DNA of 64,000 nucleotides from an uncultured Lachnospiraceae bacterium. Its GTDB lineage: Bacteria; Bacillota; Clostridia; Lachnospirales; Lachnospiraceae. Positions 25,714 to 35,641 of this stretch are shown here, one piece after another. Under the pieces are notes generated by a model, which saw nothing but the letters and a program-made list of their open reading frames with translations, had not been told where the DNA came from and searched no databases. A program made the translations under genes and the position numbers. The stretch is taken from the NCBI GenBank assembly GCA_946552115.1, contig CAMNRH010000016.1, positions 1-64,000 on the forward strand. Direction: 5' to 3'. Each line of letters opens with the position of its first letter. The stretch's first letter is position 1.

Positions 25714-26913
25714 TTATGCCAATTTTTCGGCAATCGCCTTAATAAAGTCCTCACTGTTTAATACAACCGGATTTTCGAGAGTCGTAATCAAAGCCAGGTC
25801 CTTAGTCATTTTTCCCTCCTCGATTGTATCAACCGTTGCTTTCTCAAGTTTATCGGCAAACTTGGCAAGCTCTGCATTACCGTCCAGTTCTCCCCGCTTT
25901 CTGAGCGCCCCCGTCCATGCAAAGATTGTCGCCACCGAATTTGTGGAGGTTTCCTCCCCTTTCAGATATTTGTAATAATGGCGCTGTACCGTTCCGTGAG
26001 CCGCCTCATACTCATAATACCCGTCCGGTGAAACAAGTACGGACGTCATCATTGCAAGAGAGCCGAACGCGGAGGATATCATATCGCTCATCACATCTCC
26101 GTCATAATTTTTACACGCCCATATATAACCGCCCTCCGACTTCATAACACGCGCTACCGCATCGTCAATCAGTGTATAGAAATAAACGATTCCTGCTTTT
26201 TCAAATTTTTCCTTATATTTCGCGTCAAATATCTCCTGAAAGATATCCTTAAAGGTGTGGTCATATTTTTTGGAAATCGTATCCTTTGTCGCAAACCACA
26301 GGTCCTGCTTTGTATCCAACGCATAATTAAAACAGCTTTTTGCAAAGCTTTCAATCGAATCATTTCGATTATGCATTCCCTGCGCCACGCCCGCTCCGGT
26401 ATAATTATGTACAAGCTCCCTTACCTCCGTACCGTCCTCGGCCGTATATACAAGCTCCACCTTACCTGCACCTGGAATCCTCATTTCTGTATTCTTATAC
26501 ACATCCCCGTAAGCATGTCTTGCAATTGTAATTGGCTTCTTCCAGTTTTTTACACAGGGCGAGATTCCCTTTACAACAATCGGCGCCCGAAATACTGTTC
26601 CGTCAAGAATTGCACGAATTGTGCCGTTCGGGCTTTTCCACATCTCTTTCAAATCATATTCCTCCATACGGGCCGCATTGGGAGTTATAGTGGCGCATTT
26701 TACCGCTACCTTATATTTCTTTGTTGCGTTCGCCGAATCAATCGTAACCTGATCGTTCGTTTCATTCCGATACTCAAGGCCCAGGTCATAATACTCTGTA
26801 TTAAGCTCAATAAACGGCTTAAGAAGATGCTCCTTAATCATCTTCCAGAGAATCCTTGTCATCTCGTCTCCATCCATCTCTACAATCGGTGTCGTCATCT
26901 TAATTTTTGCCAC
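25714..26913 (-). CDS. icd: NADP-dependent isocitrate dehydrogenase
   Basis: Oxidises isocitrate to 2-oxoglutarate with NADP. Seen: 399 residues of the dimeric type close to eukaryotic enzymes ([11 protein letters not shown] at the start, [35 protein letters not shown] with the substrate serine, and [21 protein letters not shown] near the cofactor site, quoted in parts). The start is GTG with AGGAGGG upstream. It is last in a run with a GntR regulator and a citrate-synthase-like gene. Inferred: these genes form the oxidative arm that makes 2-oxoglutarate for glutamate. No aconitase gene is nearby. Confidence 0.95.
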   Translation of the reverse strand: MAKIKMTTPIVEMDGDEMTRILWKMIKEHLLKPFIELNTEYYDLGLEYRNETNDQVTIDSANATKKYKVAVKCATITPNAARMEEYDLKEMWKSPNGTIRAILDGTVFRAPIVVKGISPCVKNWKKPITIARHAYGDVYKNTEMRIPGAGKVELVYTAEDGTEVRELVHNYTGAGVAQGMHNRNDSIESFAKSCFNYALDTKQDLWFATKDTISKKYDHTFKDIFQEIFDAKYKEKFEKAGIVYFYTLIDDAVARVMKSEGGYIWACKNYDGDVMSDMISSAFGSLAMMTSVLVSPDGYYEYEAAHGTVQRHYYKYLKGEETSTNSVATIFAWTGALRKRGELDGNAELAKFADKLEKATVDTIEEGKMTKDLALITTLENPVVLNSEDFIKAIAEKLA

Positions 26914-26963
26914 GCTTTTTCCCTCCTGCTTTTATTTTATATCTCTGAAAACACATATCATAG

Positions 26964-27614
26964 TCACTCTTCTATATGAAGATTAGCCATAACATTCATA
27001 ATGTGCCGGTTGGCAAGCTGCTCCGCCATATCCGCATCCTTTTTCTTAATTGCTTCCAGTATTTCCTTATGCTCCTGAATCGATTTTTCCGCCCGGTTTT
27101 TCGAGCCTACGGACATCCTGCGCGCCATCTTGACATATTTATGAAAATCTGAAAGTACATGCTCCATAATACGGCTGTTGGATGCCTCATAAAGCACCTT
27201 ATGAAATCGTCCGTCAAGAACCGACACCTGCTCGGCACACGCATCTTTCTTTTTCAGATGAAATTCTGAAAGAAGAAGAATCTCCTCCAGCTCGGTAAGC
27301 TGTTCCTCCGTGATATGCTCCGTCGCCCATCTGGCGCAAAGCCCTTCCAGTATAGAACGGATTTTATAAATATCCCGCACATCCTCCTGTGTAATCCCTG
27401 TTACATAGGCTCCCTTATTGGGGATAATCCGAACCAGTCCCTCAAGCTCAAGCTTTCTCAGAGCCTCTCTTACCGGTGTTCTGCTGACACCCAGTTCCTC
27501 GCCGACAGAAACCTCTCTTAACTCCTCTTTCTCCTTATAGACGCCGGATAAAATATCCTCCCGCAGTTTTTCAAACACTTTCCCCCGAAGCGAACGGTCT
27601 TCATATTCTTCCAT
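26964..27614 (-). CDS. GntR-family transcription regulator (FCD type)
   Basis: Seen: 216 residues with an N-terminal winged helix (about 8-75; VSRTPVREALRKLELEGL is the recognition segment) and an all-helical FCD ligand domain (about 85-210) with the usual arginine, aspartate and histidine metal/ligand residues (for example HKVLYEAS and RHIM). Known: FCD regulators respond to small organic acids, often intermediates of the pathway they control. It lies between the Re-citrate-synthase-like gene and icd. The operon promoter carries a perfect palindrome containing TTGTATACAA, which fits the FCD consensus TNGTNNACNA. Inferred: it represses its own operon in response to citrate or a related acid. 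Confidence 0.9.
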   Translation of the reverse strand: MEEYEDRSLRGKVFEKLREDILSGVYKEKEELREVSVGEELGVSRTPVREALRKLELEGLVRIIPNKGAYVTGITQEDVRDIYKIRSILEGLCARWATEHITEEQLTELEEILLLSEFHLKKKDACAEQVSVLDGRFHKVLYEASNSRIMEHVLSDFHKYVKMARRMSVGSKNRAEKSIQEHKEILEAIKKKDADMAEQLANRHIMNVMANLHIEE

Positions 27615-27649
27615 TTTTCTTATATTCCTCTCTTAGACCTCACAATATA

Positions 27650-29041
27650 TTATCTTAAATCAATTCCAAACTTTTTGCAAGCGCCATCAATTACGCCCAA
27701 AAGCTCTTCATCTGTGAGAACCGTCACACGGCCGCTTTCATATTCTTCATCTACCCAGCTTTTCACCATCGCGACAAGCTCAGAAGACTTATCCACCTTT
27801 TTTTCCTCCGGCAAATGAAAATATGTATTAATCCAGTGGGCGATTCCCGCCAGCCCTGACGTATTAGATACGGCCACAAGCGGCGGACGGTTCAAAAACT
27901 TCTCCGTATCAAAGACATTATAAATTTCTTCATTTTTCAACAGCCCGTCCGCATGGATTCCCGCTCTGGTCACATTGAAATTCCGTCCCACAAACGGTGT
28001 TCTTGACGGAACCTTATATCCGATTTCCTTTTCATAATATTCTGCCAGTTCAGTAATTACCGTTGTATCCATACCGTCAAGTGTTCCCCGAAGCTGAGCA
28101 TATTCAAAAACCATCGCCTCAAGCGGCGTATTCCCCGTACGCTCCCCGATTCCGAACAGGGAACAGTTTACTCCGCACGCGCCGTAAAGCCACGCTGTCG
28201 TAGAATTGCTGACCGCCTTATAAAAATCGTTGTGTCCGTGAAACTCTATCATCTCGCCGGGGACGCCCGCATGTACGCGGATACCGTAGATGATTCCCGG
28301 AATCGACCGCGGAATTACCGCTCCCGGATAATTTACCCCATATCCCATCGTATCACAGACACGAATCTTAACCGGAATCCTGTACTCCTCCATAAGCTTC
28401 ATGAGCTCCAGACAGAAAGGAATTACAAAGCCGTAAATATCCGACCTGGTGATGTCCTCCAGATGGCACCTCGGACTCACCCCCGTTTCCAAACATTCCC
28501 TTACGATAGAAAGGTAATGCTCCATGCATTCCTTTCTTGTCATTTTGAGCTTATAAAAAATATGATAATCCGAGCAGCTTACTAAAATTCCCGTTTCTTT
28601 CATACCAATTTCCTTTACGAGCTCAAAATCCTTTTTGCACGCACGAATCCAGCTTGTTACCTCCGGGAACTGATAGCCTCTCTCCATACATTTATACACC
28701 GCATTCCGATCCTTTTTACTATACAGGAAAAATTCACACTGACGAACTTTTCCGTTTACTCCTCCCAATCTGTGAAAATAATCATACAGAGTCACAATCT
28801 GCTCCGTACTGTAGGGCGCCCTCGATTGCTGTCCGTCACGAAAGGTCGTATCTGTAATCCAGATTTCCTCCGGCATACTATGGGGCACAATCCTGTCATT
28901 AAACGCAATTTTGGGAATTTCTTCATAGTTAAACAAATTACGGAACACGTTAGGCGTCTCCACATCTACAAGAGGATACATATGCTCTTCCAACTGAAGT
29001 AAATTTGAATGCCTGTCAAGATATACCTTTCTGTTCTCCAT
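27650..29041 (-). CDS. HMG-CoA lyase-like aldolase family enzyme, likely Re-citrate synthase
   Basis: Seen: 463 residues of the isopropylmalate/homocitrate synthase family. The barrel entry is ITDTTFRDGQQSRAPY, metal ligands appear in FHGHNDFY, and the TGNTPLEAMV motif follows. The leucine-feedback domain of LeuA is absent. Known: the Re-citrate synthase of Clostridium kluyveri belongs to this family and is often mislabelled as homocitrate or isopropylmalate synthase. Inferred: this one makes citrate, since icd and a GntR regulator are cotranscribed and no leucine or lysine genes are near. The ATG at 29041 has GGAG 8 bases upstream; the one at 29047 is too close to it. Confidence 0.8.
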   Translation of the reverse strand: MENRKVYLDRHSNLLQLEEHMYPLVDVETPNVFRNLFNYEEIPKIAFNDRIVPHSMPEEIWITDTTFRDGQQSRAPYSTEQIVTLYDYFHRLGGVNGKVRQCEFFLYSKKDRNAVYKCMERGYQFPEVTSWIRACKKDFELVKEIGMKETGILVSCSDYHIFYKLKMTRKECMEHYLSIVRECLETGVSPRCHLEDITRSDIYGFVIPFCLELMKLMEEYRIPVKIRVCDTMGYGVNYPGAVIPRSIPGIIYGIRVHAGVPGEMIEFHGHNDFYKAVSNSTTAWLYGACGVNCSLFGIGERTGNTPLEAMVFEYAQLRGTLDGMDTTVITELAEYYEKEIGYKVPSRTPFVGRNFNVTRAGIHADGLLKNEEIYNVFDTEKFLNRPPLVAVSNTSGLAGIAHWINTYFHLPEEKKVDKSSELVAMVKSWVDEEYESGRVTVLTDEELLGVIDGACKKFGIDLR

Positions 29042-29087
29042 ATTCATCTCTCCTAGTCTTTCCTGTTATCGTGTATAAATTATTTCC

Positions 29088-29109
29088 GTATCATTGTATA
29101 CAATGATAC
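29088..29109. promoter_or_regulatory. Perfect 22-bp palindrome, likely GntR operator
   Basis: Each arm reads GTATCATTGTA, with no spacer; the centre TTGTATACAA fits the FCD-type GntR consensus. It covers the -10 box of the citrate synthase-gntR-icd operon. Confidence 0.75.
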
Positions 29110-29121
29110 ATATATTGTCAA
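29093..29121 (-). promoter_or_regulatory. Promoter of the citrate synthase-gntR-icd operon
   Basis: Minus-strand perfect TTGACA (29116-29121) and TACAAT (29093-29098) with a 17-base spacer, 51 bases before the ATG. Confidence 0.8.
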
Positions 29122-29149
29122 GAAAAATTATCGGGATTGACAGACATTT

Positions 29150-29181
29150 GGGGACGGATTTTTCAGAAAAAACCCGTCCCC
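29150..29181 (-). terminator. Hairpin after ilvA
   Basis: Stem of about 14 bp (GGGGACGG with a matching CCGTCCCC plus an A-T-rich inner part) and a 4-base loop, 6 bases after the ilvA stop. It separates the ftsY-ilvA transcript from the promoter of the next operon. Confidence 0.65.
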
Positions 29182-29187
29182 GGCTAT

Positions 29188-30402
29188 TTAATACAGCTTC
29201 GCCCCTATTTCTCTTGGTCTGAAGCCGTCCTCTTCCAGCATTTTAAGTATTCTCTCCTTATGCTCCGTACCGAATACTTCTATTGTAATACGAAGCTCCA
29301 CCGCCGCATTCCGATTCGTGCTGACAAACTGATTATGTTCAAGCTTAATAACGTTGCCTTTCGCGTCCGCAATAATCTGCGCCACATGTACAAGTTCACC
29401 CGGCTTATCCGGAAGAAGCACAGATACGGAGAAGATACGTCCTCTCTGAATCAGGCCGTGCTGCACGACATAGGACATGGTTATCACATCCATATTGCCG
29501 CCGCTCAAAACGGCCACCGCTTTCTTTCCCTTTAAATCCAGCCTCTTAAGTGCCGCTACTGTAAGAAGTCCGGAATTTTCCACCACCATCTTATGATTTT
29601 CTACCATATCCAGAAAAGCGCCGATTAACTCATCGTCCTCTACCGTTATCATCTGGTCGATATTTTCCTTTGCATAAGAAAAGATATTTTCTCCGACACA
29701 CTTCACCGCAGTGCCGTCTGCAATTGTATCTGCACTTTCAAGCTCTACCGGCTCTCCGGCAGCAAGCGCCGCCGTCATGCTGGCAGCCGGTGCGGGCTCC
29801 ACACCGATAATCTGTATTTTCGGGTTCAGCATCTTTGCAAGAGTCGCCACACCGGTAATCAGGCCGCCGCCGCCGACCGGAACAAGAATATAATCTACCG
29901 TCGGAAGCTCCTGAACAATCTCCATCGCAATCGTTCCCTGCCCGGTGACAATATCAAAATCATCAAAAGGATGAATAAAAGTGCTTCCCCGCTCCCCTGC
30001 AAGCTTCATGGCATATTCACAGGCATCGTCATAGACGTCTCCGTATAGAATTACCTCCGCGCCGTAATTTTTAGTACGGTTCACCTTAATAAGCGGCGTA
30101 ACCGTCGGCATAACAATCGTTGCCTTACAGTCGAACTTCTGAGCCGCATACGCCACGCCTTGCGCATGGTTTCCGGCAGATGCGGCAACCAGACCCTTTT
30201 CACGCTCTTCCTCGCTTAACGTACTGATTTTATAATAAGCGCCTCTCACCTTGTAGGCTCCGGTATACTGCATGTTTTCCGGCTTCAGATATACCTTTCC
30301 TCCGGTCTGGCCGCTAAAATACTCACTGTAAACTAATTTCGTAGGCAATGTCACGTTTTTGACAAGATCGCTTGCCTGTTCAAATTTTTCTAATGTCAGC
30401 AT
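29188..30402 (-). CDS. ilvA: Threonine ammonia-lyase
   Basis: PLP enzyme that converts threonine to 2-oxobutyrate and ammonia. Seen: 404 residues with the cofactor lysine about 51 in GAYKVRGAYYK, the SAGNHAQG loop, the glycine-rich phosphate loop PVGGGGL, and a single C-terminal ACT domain (from about 325). The one-ACT length matches the short, TdcB-like/clostridial form rather than the long feedback-controlled IlvA. The start overlaps the end of ftsY by 7 bases, which implies coupled translation with a protein-targeting gene. Ribosome site AGGAGGAGG lies inside ftsY. Confidence 0.93.
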   Translation of the reverse strand: MLTLEKFEQASDLVKNVTLPTKLVYSEYFSGQTGGKVYLKPENMQYTGAYKVRGAYYKISTLSEEEREKGLVAASAGNHAQGVAYAAQKFDCKATIVMPTVTPLIKVNRTKNYGAEVILYGDVYDDACEYAMKLAGERGSTFIHPFDDFDIVTGQGTIAMEIVQELPTVDYILVPVGGGGLITGVATLAKMLNPKIQIIGVEPAPAASMTAALAAGEPVELESADTIADGTAVKCVGENIFSYAKENIDQMITVEDDELIGAFLDMVENHKMVVENSGLLTVAALKRLDLKGKKAVAVLSGGNMDVITMSYVVQHGLIQRGRIFSVSVLLPDKPGELVHVAQIIADAKGNVIKLEHNQFVSTNRNAAVELRITIEVFGTEHKERILKMLEEDGFRPREIGAKLY

Positions 30403-31346
30403 GTTTCCTCCTCCTTGTGCTCTGATACAAATAACGCGTTTACAAAGGTATCGGCGTTAAATTTCTGCAAATCGTCAATCGTCTCTCCAACTCCGATATA
30501 TTTAACCGGAATGCCAAGTTCCGCCTGAATTGCGACGGCAATCCCTCCTTTGGCTGTTCCGTCCATCTTCGTCAGAATAATACCGGTAATATCCGCAACC
30601 TCATTGAATTCTTTCGCCTGCTGAAGCGCATTCTGTCCTGTAGTGGCATCCAATACTACCAATGTCTCGCGAAACGCCTCCGGATATTCCCTGTCAATAA
30701 TCCGGTTCATTTTTTTCAGCTCATCCATGAGATTCTTCTTATTATGAAGACGTCCCGCCGTATCACACAAAAGAACATCCGCATGTCTCGCTTTCGCTGC
30801 CGCAACCGCATCATATACGACTGCCGCCGGATCCGACCCTTCCTGCCCTCCAATAAGCTCTGCCTGCGCCCGATTTGCCCATTCTCTCAGCTGCTCGCCC
30901 GCAGCGGCGCGGAAAGTATCGGCCGCGGCAAGAACCACTTTCTTTTTTTTGTCCCTGAGCTTCCCTGCAAGCTTCCCGATAGTTGTCGTCTTTCCCACAC
31001 CGTTCACGCCGATTACCATGACGACCGAGGTTTTCTCTTCAAATTCATAGGCGGTCTCGCCCACATACATCTGCTCCTTAATACTGTCAATCAATATCTG
31101 GCGGCAGTCTGACGGCTCCTTAATATGCAGTTCCTTTACCTTCTCTTTCAAATCATCCAGAATATCACAGGTCGCTTTCACTCCCAAATCACCCATGATC
31201 AGAAGCTCTTCCAGCTCCTCGTAAAAATCATCGTCAATATGGGAAAAACCGTTAAAAATACTGTCCATTCCGGACACAATGCTGTCTCTTGTCTTACTTA
31301 AGCCTGACACCAGTCTTCCCCAAAAACCTTTTTTTTCTTCTTCCAT
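30396..31346 (-). CDS. ftsY: Signal recognition particle receptor FtsY
   Basis: Membrane-bound GTPase that receives ribosome-nascent chains from Ffh. Seen: 316 residues with a short N-terminal region (FWGRLVSGLSKTR) in place of a long acidic domain, the four-helix N domain, and the G domain with GVNGVGKTTTIGKLA (about 113-127), DTAGR, TKMDGTAKGG. Standard for Firmicutes. Follows smc by 11 bases and precedes ilvA by overlap. Ribosome site AGGAGAG. Confidence 0.97.
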   Translation of the reverse strand: MEEEKKGFWGRLVSGLSKTRDSIVSGMDSIFNGFSHIDDDFYEELEELLIMGDLGVKATCDILDDLKEKVKELHIKEPSDCRQILIDSIKEQMYVGETAYEFEEKTSVVMVIGVNGVGKTTTIGKLAGKLRDKKKKVVLAAADTFRAAAGEQLREWANRAQAELIGGQEGSDPAAVVYDAVAAAKARHADVLLCDTAGRLHNKKNLMDELKKMNRIIDREYPEAFRETLVVLDATTGQNALQQAKEFNEVADITGIILTKMDGTAKGGIAVAIQAELGIPVKYIGVGETIDDLQKFNADTFVNALFVSEHKEEETC

Positions 31347-31357
31347 AATCCACTCTC

Positions 31358-34300
31358 CTATTTATCCAATTCCTCTTCCAGCAAACTGACGGAAACAAGG
31401 GTTGAAACACCCTTTTCCTGCATGGTAATTCCATACAGCCTGTCCGCAGCCGTCATTGTACCTCTTCTGTGGGTAATCACAATAAACTGTGTATTTTCTG
31501 TCAGCTTATGCAAATATCGGGCAAACCGCACAACGTTATTATCATCCAGCGCCGCCTCAATCTCATCCAGGAGACAAAACGGCGACGGCTTTAGATTTTG
31601 AATGGCAAATAACAACGCGATGGCCGTAAGCGCTTTCTCTCCGCCTGACAGCTGCATCATATTCTGAAGCTTTTTCCCCGGCGGCTGTGCAATAATACGA
31701 ATACCCGCCTCCAAAATATCTTCGTCCTCCATAAGCTCCAGAGTCCCTTTGCCGCCTCCGAAAAGCTTCTTAAATACCGAGTCAAACTCTTCCGATATTC
31801 TGGCAAACTGTTCCCCGAACTGCTTACGCATAGCCTCGTCAAGCTCCTCAATAATCTGAAGCAGGGTCGCCTCCGCCTCTATTAAGTCATCATGCTGACC
31901 TTTCAAAAACTCATAACGCTCAGACAGATTCTTAAAATCCTCAATGGCATTGACATTGACATCTCCAAGTCCTTTAATCTCACTCTTTAATTCCTGAATC
32001 CGCTTCCGCATCTTTGATAAATCCGTCAGGTTCTGATTGCGAAGCTTAAGTGCACGGTTATAGGTAAGCTCATATTCCTCCCACATATAATTAAACTGCT
32101 TTTCGGAAGCCTCCTCATAGCCCGTCTTCTGACTTTCCAGACGGAAAACCTCCTTGTCAAGCTCGGACATGTGCTTTGACAAATCCTCCCTTTTCTGCAG
32201 GAATGACTTATGTTTCTGATTCAGCTCCTCGCGTTCCTTTTTAAACCTTTCAATTTCCTCCTGAATCTCCGTAAACAGCTCCTTTGAATTCTCAATGGTT
32301 TCCCGAAGGTCGGCAATCTGCGCCTCCTTTTCCTCAATCTCCTTTGATGTGCCGCCCTTACTTTCCTCTAAACTTTCAAGCTCTGCCTTAAATTTCGCTA
32401 CTTCCTCCCGGATACGGATGACATTTTCCGTAACAAACGCATCCTTTTGCTCAAGACTGGCACAGACAAGATGAATCTCCTCCGAGGCTTTCTGCTTTTT
32501 AGCTTCCGATCCGCGCTCCCGGTCAAGTATTTTCCGGGCCGCCTGTGCCTGCTCGTTAAGTTCCGCCTCCAGCTTTTCGGAAGTATCAAGCTCCACATTA
32601 ATTGATTCCTGATTATCGATAATATCCGTAATCTGACGGTCAAGCTCCGCTGCCTCCTGCCGGATATCCTCCGCCATATTTTTTGACGCCTTGACCTTAG
32701 ATGCCGCCTGATCCAGATTCATTTTCGCCGTGTTCTGTACAACGTATGCTTTTTGAAGCTCCTCAGTAATTCTGGCCGTCTCCTCATAATATCCGGCCCG
32801 CTCTTTTCTTAACTTCTCCGATTCTACCTCCAGCTCGTCCATCTCGCGCTTCAGCTGCTTTACCGTCTTCTCAAACTCTTCAATCTCGCGTCTCCTGCTC
32901 AGCAGATTACTGGAGTTTTTAAAGGCTCCTCCTGTCATGGCTCCCCCCGGATTAATCAGCTCGCCCTCCAGCGTCACAATACGGAGGGACTGCTTATATT
33001 TCCGCGCAATGGCAATCCCATGATCAATTGTGTCCACCACCAGCGTCCTCGAAAGCAGGTGCGCCGCCAGCTCCTTATATCGCTCCTCCACCTTAACAAG
33101 CCTGTCCGCCGTACTGACGGCTCCCGGTTCTTTCAGCGCTTCCGGCCTTAGAAGTCCGCCGTAGGACTTAATCCCCGTAAGCGGCAAAAAAGTTGCGCGT
33201 CCGAACTTATTCTGCTTTAAAAAGACAATCATGCGTTTTGCCGTATCCTCATCCGATGTCACAATATTTTGTATATTTCCTCCCAGAGCCGTTTCAACGG
33301 CTATCTCATATTCCTTATCTACTTTTATTATATCGGCTACAACACCCAGCAATCCCTTTTCCTTATTCCTCCTGTCCATCACCTTTCGAATACTGTTTCC
33401 GTATCCGTCATAGCGCTCCGTGATATTTTTCAGTGATTCCAGTCTGGACTGCTCTCTGTGATAGGTTGTCTGTCCGATTCGAAACTGCTCTGTCTGCTTT
33501 GCAAGAATCTCCTGAATCCTCTTAATTTTATCCTCATAGCCCGCGTTCTCTTCTGTCAGCTTAATAATCTGTCCGGAGATTTCCTTAAGCTCCCGATAAT
33601 ATCCGTCCACAAGCCCGCTCTGCGCCCGCTCCTCGGCTTTCGTCTCTTCCATCCGCTCTCTAAGCTGGCTTTTCCGCATCTGAATCTGCTCCAGCATCGT
33701 ATCATATTTTTGAATCTTTGCTTTCGTCGACGCACGATTGCCAAGAAGCTCCATAATATCACCCTTGCTCTTTTCAACCGTAGCGCTCAAATCCGCTATG
33801 CGCGTCTGTACCTCAATCAAGGCCTCTTTTGCCGCCGTCTCCTGTACTCTGTGACTGCCAAGCTCCCCCCGAATCTGCCGCTGCTCCTTTTCAAGCTCTG
33901 CAAGCTGCCTCTCTCTTCCAAAAATTTCAGATTGGATTGTCTTTGCCCGCTGGTCAAAATGTTCGTCATTCATATGCGCGCTGTGAATCTGCTCCTTAAG
34001 AAGCGCAATCTGATTCTCCAGCTGCTGTTTCAACATTGTAGTCTCACTCAGCTGTCCTTTCGCATGCTCAACTGATGCGTCAATCCCGTCTACCTGCTCC
34101 TCAACAGACTCATATTCCTTTTTCATTTCTCCGTATTGCTTTCCGGCTGCTTCAAGTTCCTCTGTTGTCAGCTCAAGACGTTCCTCAATCCCTTTAATCT
34201 GCTCCTGAATACGGGCTGTTTCGAGAAGAAACATGTTAATATCATAGAGCTTAAGCTCCTCCTTTTTTTTCAGATATTCTCTCGCCTTATCCGCCTGCTT

Positions 34301-34918
34301 TTCTAACGGCTCCACCTGTTTTTCAATCTCTGCAAGAATATCCTTTACACGAAGGAGATTCTGCTGCTCCTCCTCAAGCTTCTTTACAGACATATTTTTG
34401 CGCCTCTTGAACTTTACAATACCGGCTGCCTCGTCAAAAAGCTCTCTTCTCTCCTCCGGCTTTCCGCTTAAAATTTTATCTATCTGCCCCTGCCCGATAA
34501 TGGAATAGCCTTCCTTTCCGATTCCGGTATCATAAAACAATTCATTTACATCTTTCAGCCTGCAGGTACTTCCGTTAATCAGATATTCGCTTTCTCCGGA
34601 ACGGTATAGCTTTCTTGCTATTGTCACTTCCTCATAATCAATGGCCAGCTCATGATCCGAATTATCAAGTGTGATAGCTACCGAAGCATAGCTTAAGGGC
34701 TTTCGATTCTCCGTGCCGGAAAAAATAACGTCCTGCATACTGCCGCCTCTTAGCTGCTTTATTCTCTGCTCGCCAAGCACCCAGCGCACCGCGTCGGCAA
34801 CATTACTTTTTCCGCTTCCATTGGGGCCTACAATTCCGGTAATCCCATTATGAAAATCGAATTTAATTTTATGCGCAAAGGACTTAAAGCCCTGCACCTC
34901 TATACTTTTTAAATACAT
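31358..34918 (-). CDS. smc: Chromosome segregation ATPase SMC
   Basis: Condensin core that organises and separates the chromosome. Seen: 1186 residues: N-terminal ATPase half with GPNGSGKSNVADAVRWVLG (about 32-50), a first coiled coil (about 165-490), a hinge (about 520-660, with GGAMTGGAFK), a second coiled coil to about 1000, and the C-terminal half with the LSGGEKALTAIALLFA signature and the LLDEIEAALDD Walker B. The length is typical. It lies between rnc and ftsY, the usual Firmicutes order. ScpA and ScpB partners are not in the window. Confidence 0.98.
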   Translation of the reverse strand: MYLKSIEVQGFKSFAHKIKFDFHNGITGIVGPNGSGKSNVADAVRWVLGEQRIKQLRGGSMQDVIFSGTENRKPLSYASVAITLDNSDHELAIDYEEVTIARKLYRSGESEYLINGSTCRLKDVNELFYDTGIGKEGYSIIGQGQIDKILSGKPEERRELFDEAAGIVKFKRRKNMSVKKLEEEQQNLLRVKDILAEIEKQVEPLEKQADKAREYLKKKEELKLYDINMFLLETARIQEQIKGIEERLELTTEELEAAGKQYGEMKKEYESVEEQVDGIDASVEHAKGQLSETTMLKQQLENQIALLKEQIHSAHMNDEHFDQRAKTIQSEIFGRERQLAELEKEQRQIRGELGSHRVQETAAKEALIEVQTRIADLSATVEKSKGDIMELLGNRASTKAKIQKYDTMLEQIQMRKSQLRERMEETKAEERAQSGLVDGYYRELKEISGQIIKLTEENAGYEDKIKRIQEILAKQTEQFRIGQTTYHREQSRLESLKNITERYDGYGNSIRKVMDRRNKEKGLLGVVADIIKVDKEYEIAVETALGGNIQNIVTSDEDTAKRMIVFLKQNKFGRATFLPLTGIKSYGGLLRPEALKEPGAVSTADRLVKVEERYKELAAHLLSRTLVVDTIDHGIAIARKYKQSLRIVTLEGELINPGGAMTGGAFKNSSNLLSRRREIEEFEKTVKQLKREMDELEVESEKLRKERAGYYEETARITEELQKAYVVQNTAKMNLDQAASKVKASKNMAEDIRQEAAELDRQITDIIDNQESINVELDTSEKLEAELNEQAQAARKILDRERGSEAKKQKASEEIHLVCASLEQKDAFVTENVIRIREEVAKFKAELESLEESKGGTSKEIEEKEAQIADLRETIENSKELFTEIQEEIERFKKEREELNQKHKSFLQKREDLSKHMSELDKEVFRLESQKTGYEEASEKQFNYMWEEYELTYNRALKLRNQNLTDLSKMRKRIQELKSEIKGLGDVNVNAIEDFKNLSERYEFLKGQHDDLIEAEATLLQIIEELDEAMRKQFGEQFARISEEFDSVFKKLFGGGKGTLELMEDEDILEAGIRIIAQPPGKKLQNMMQLSGGEKALTAIALLFAIQNLKPSPFCLLDEIEAALDDNNVVRFARYLHKLTENTQFIVITHRRGTMTAADRLYGITMQEKGVSTLVSVSLLEEELDK

Positions 34919-34925
34919 ATGGCAC

Positions 34926-35621
34926 CTACTTTATGTTCATTTTATGGAGCATTAAAATACTGCGGTACGCCGCCTCCTGCTCCGCCGCTTTTTTTGTTCT
35001 TCCTTTTCCGGTTCCGTACCGTTTGTCTCCGATATATACTGCGGACTGAAAACATTTATCATGGTCCGGGCCTTCCTCTCCTAAAAGCCTGTACGTAATC
35101 ATTTCTTTAAAATTTGCCTGCACAAGCTCCTGCAGGATAGTCTTGCTATCAAAAAAGAGCTTTTTATGTTCCAGGTCATTTAATATAAATCTCTTAATGA
35201 ACTCTTTTGCATTAGCAAAACCACCATCCATATAAATTGCTCCGATAAGCGCCTCCAGCGCATCCGAGGTAACAGAATCTCTTTTTCTTCCTCCTGTCGC
35301 TTCCTCCCCTTTCCCAAGAAGCAAATATCCGCCCAAATCCAAATCTCTGGCACAGAACGCAAGTGCCGGCTCGCATACCATACTCGCTCTCGTTTTTGTA
35401 AGCTCGCCCTCCGGCATCCTCGGGTTCTCAGAAAACAGAAACTCGCTGGATACAAGCTCTAAAACCGCATCCCCCAAAAATTCCAGACGCTCATTACAGC
35501 CGTACTTCGGCAGATGCCGTTCATTTGCATAGGAGCTGTGTGTCATGGCCTGCTTCAGAAGAGAAAAATTTTTAAATTGATAACCAATCATCCGCTCCAG
35601 TTTTTTTAAATCCTTATTCAT
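34926..35621 (-). CDS. rnc: Ribonuclease III
   Basis: Cuts double-stranded RNA in rRNA processing and gene control. Seen: 231 residues with the catalytic signature NERLEFLGDAVLELV (about 45-59), the downstream EALIGAIYMDGG box, and a C-terminal double-stranded RNA-binding domain ending in GTGKGRTKKAAEQEAA. I place the start at 35621 (MNKDLKK): the frame is open further upstream to 35699, but that extension passes straight through the acpP terminator hairpin and overlaps acpP. It is 7 bases before smc. Confidence 0.95.
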   Translation of the reverse strand: MNKDLKKLERMIGYQFKNFSLLKQAMTHSSYANERHLPKYGCNERLEFLGDAVLELVSSEFLFSENPRMPEGELTKTRASMVCEPALAFCARDLDLGGYLLLGKGEEATGGRKRDSVTSDALEALIGAIYMDGGFANAKEFIKRFILNDLEHKKLFFDSKTILQELVQANFKEMITYRLLGEEGPDHDKCFQSAVYIGDKRYGTGKGRTKKAAEQEAAYRSILMLHKMNIK

Positions 35622-35641
35622 ATCTTCTTTCGCCTCACAAA

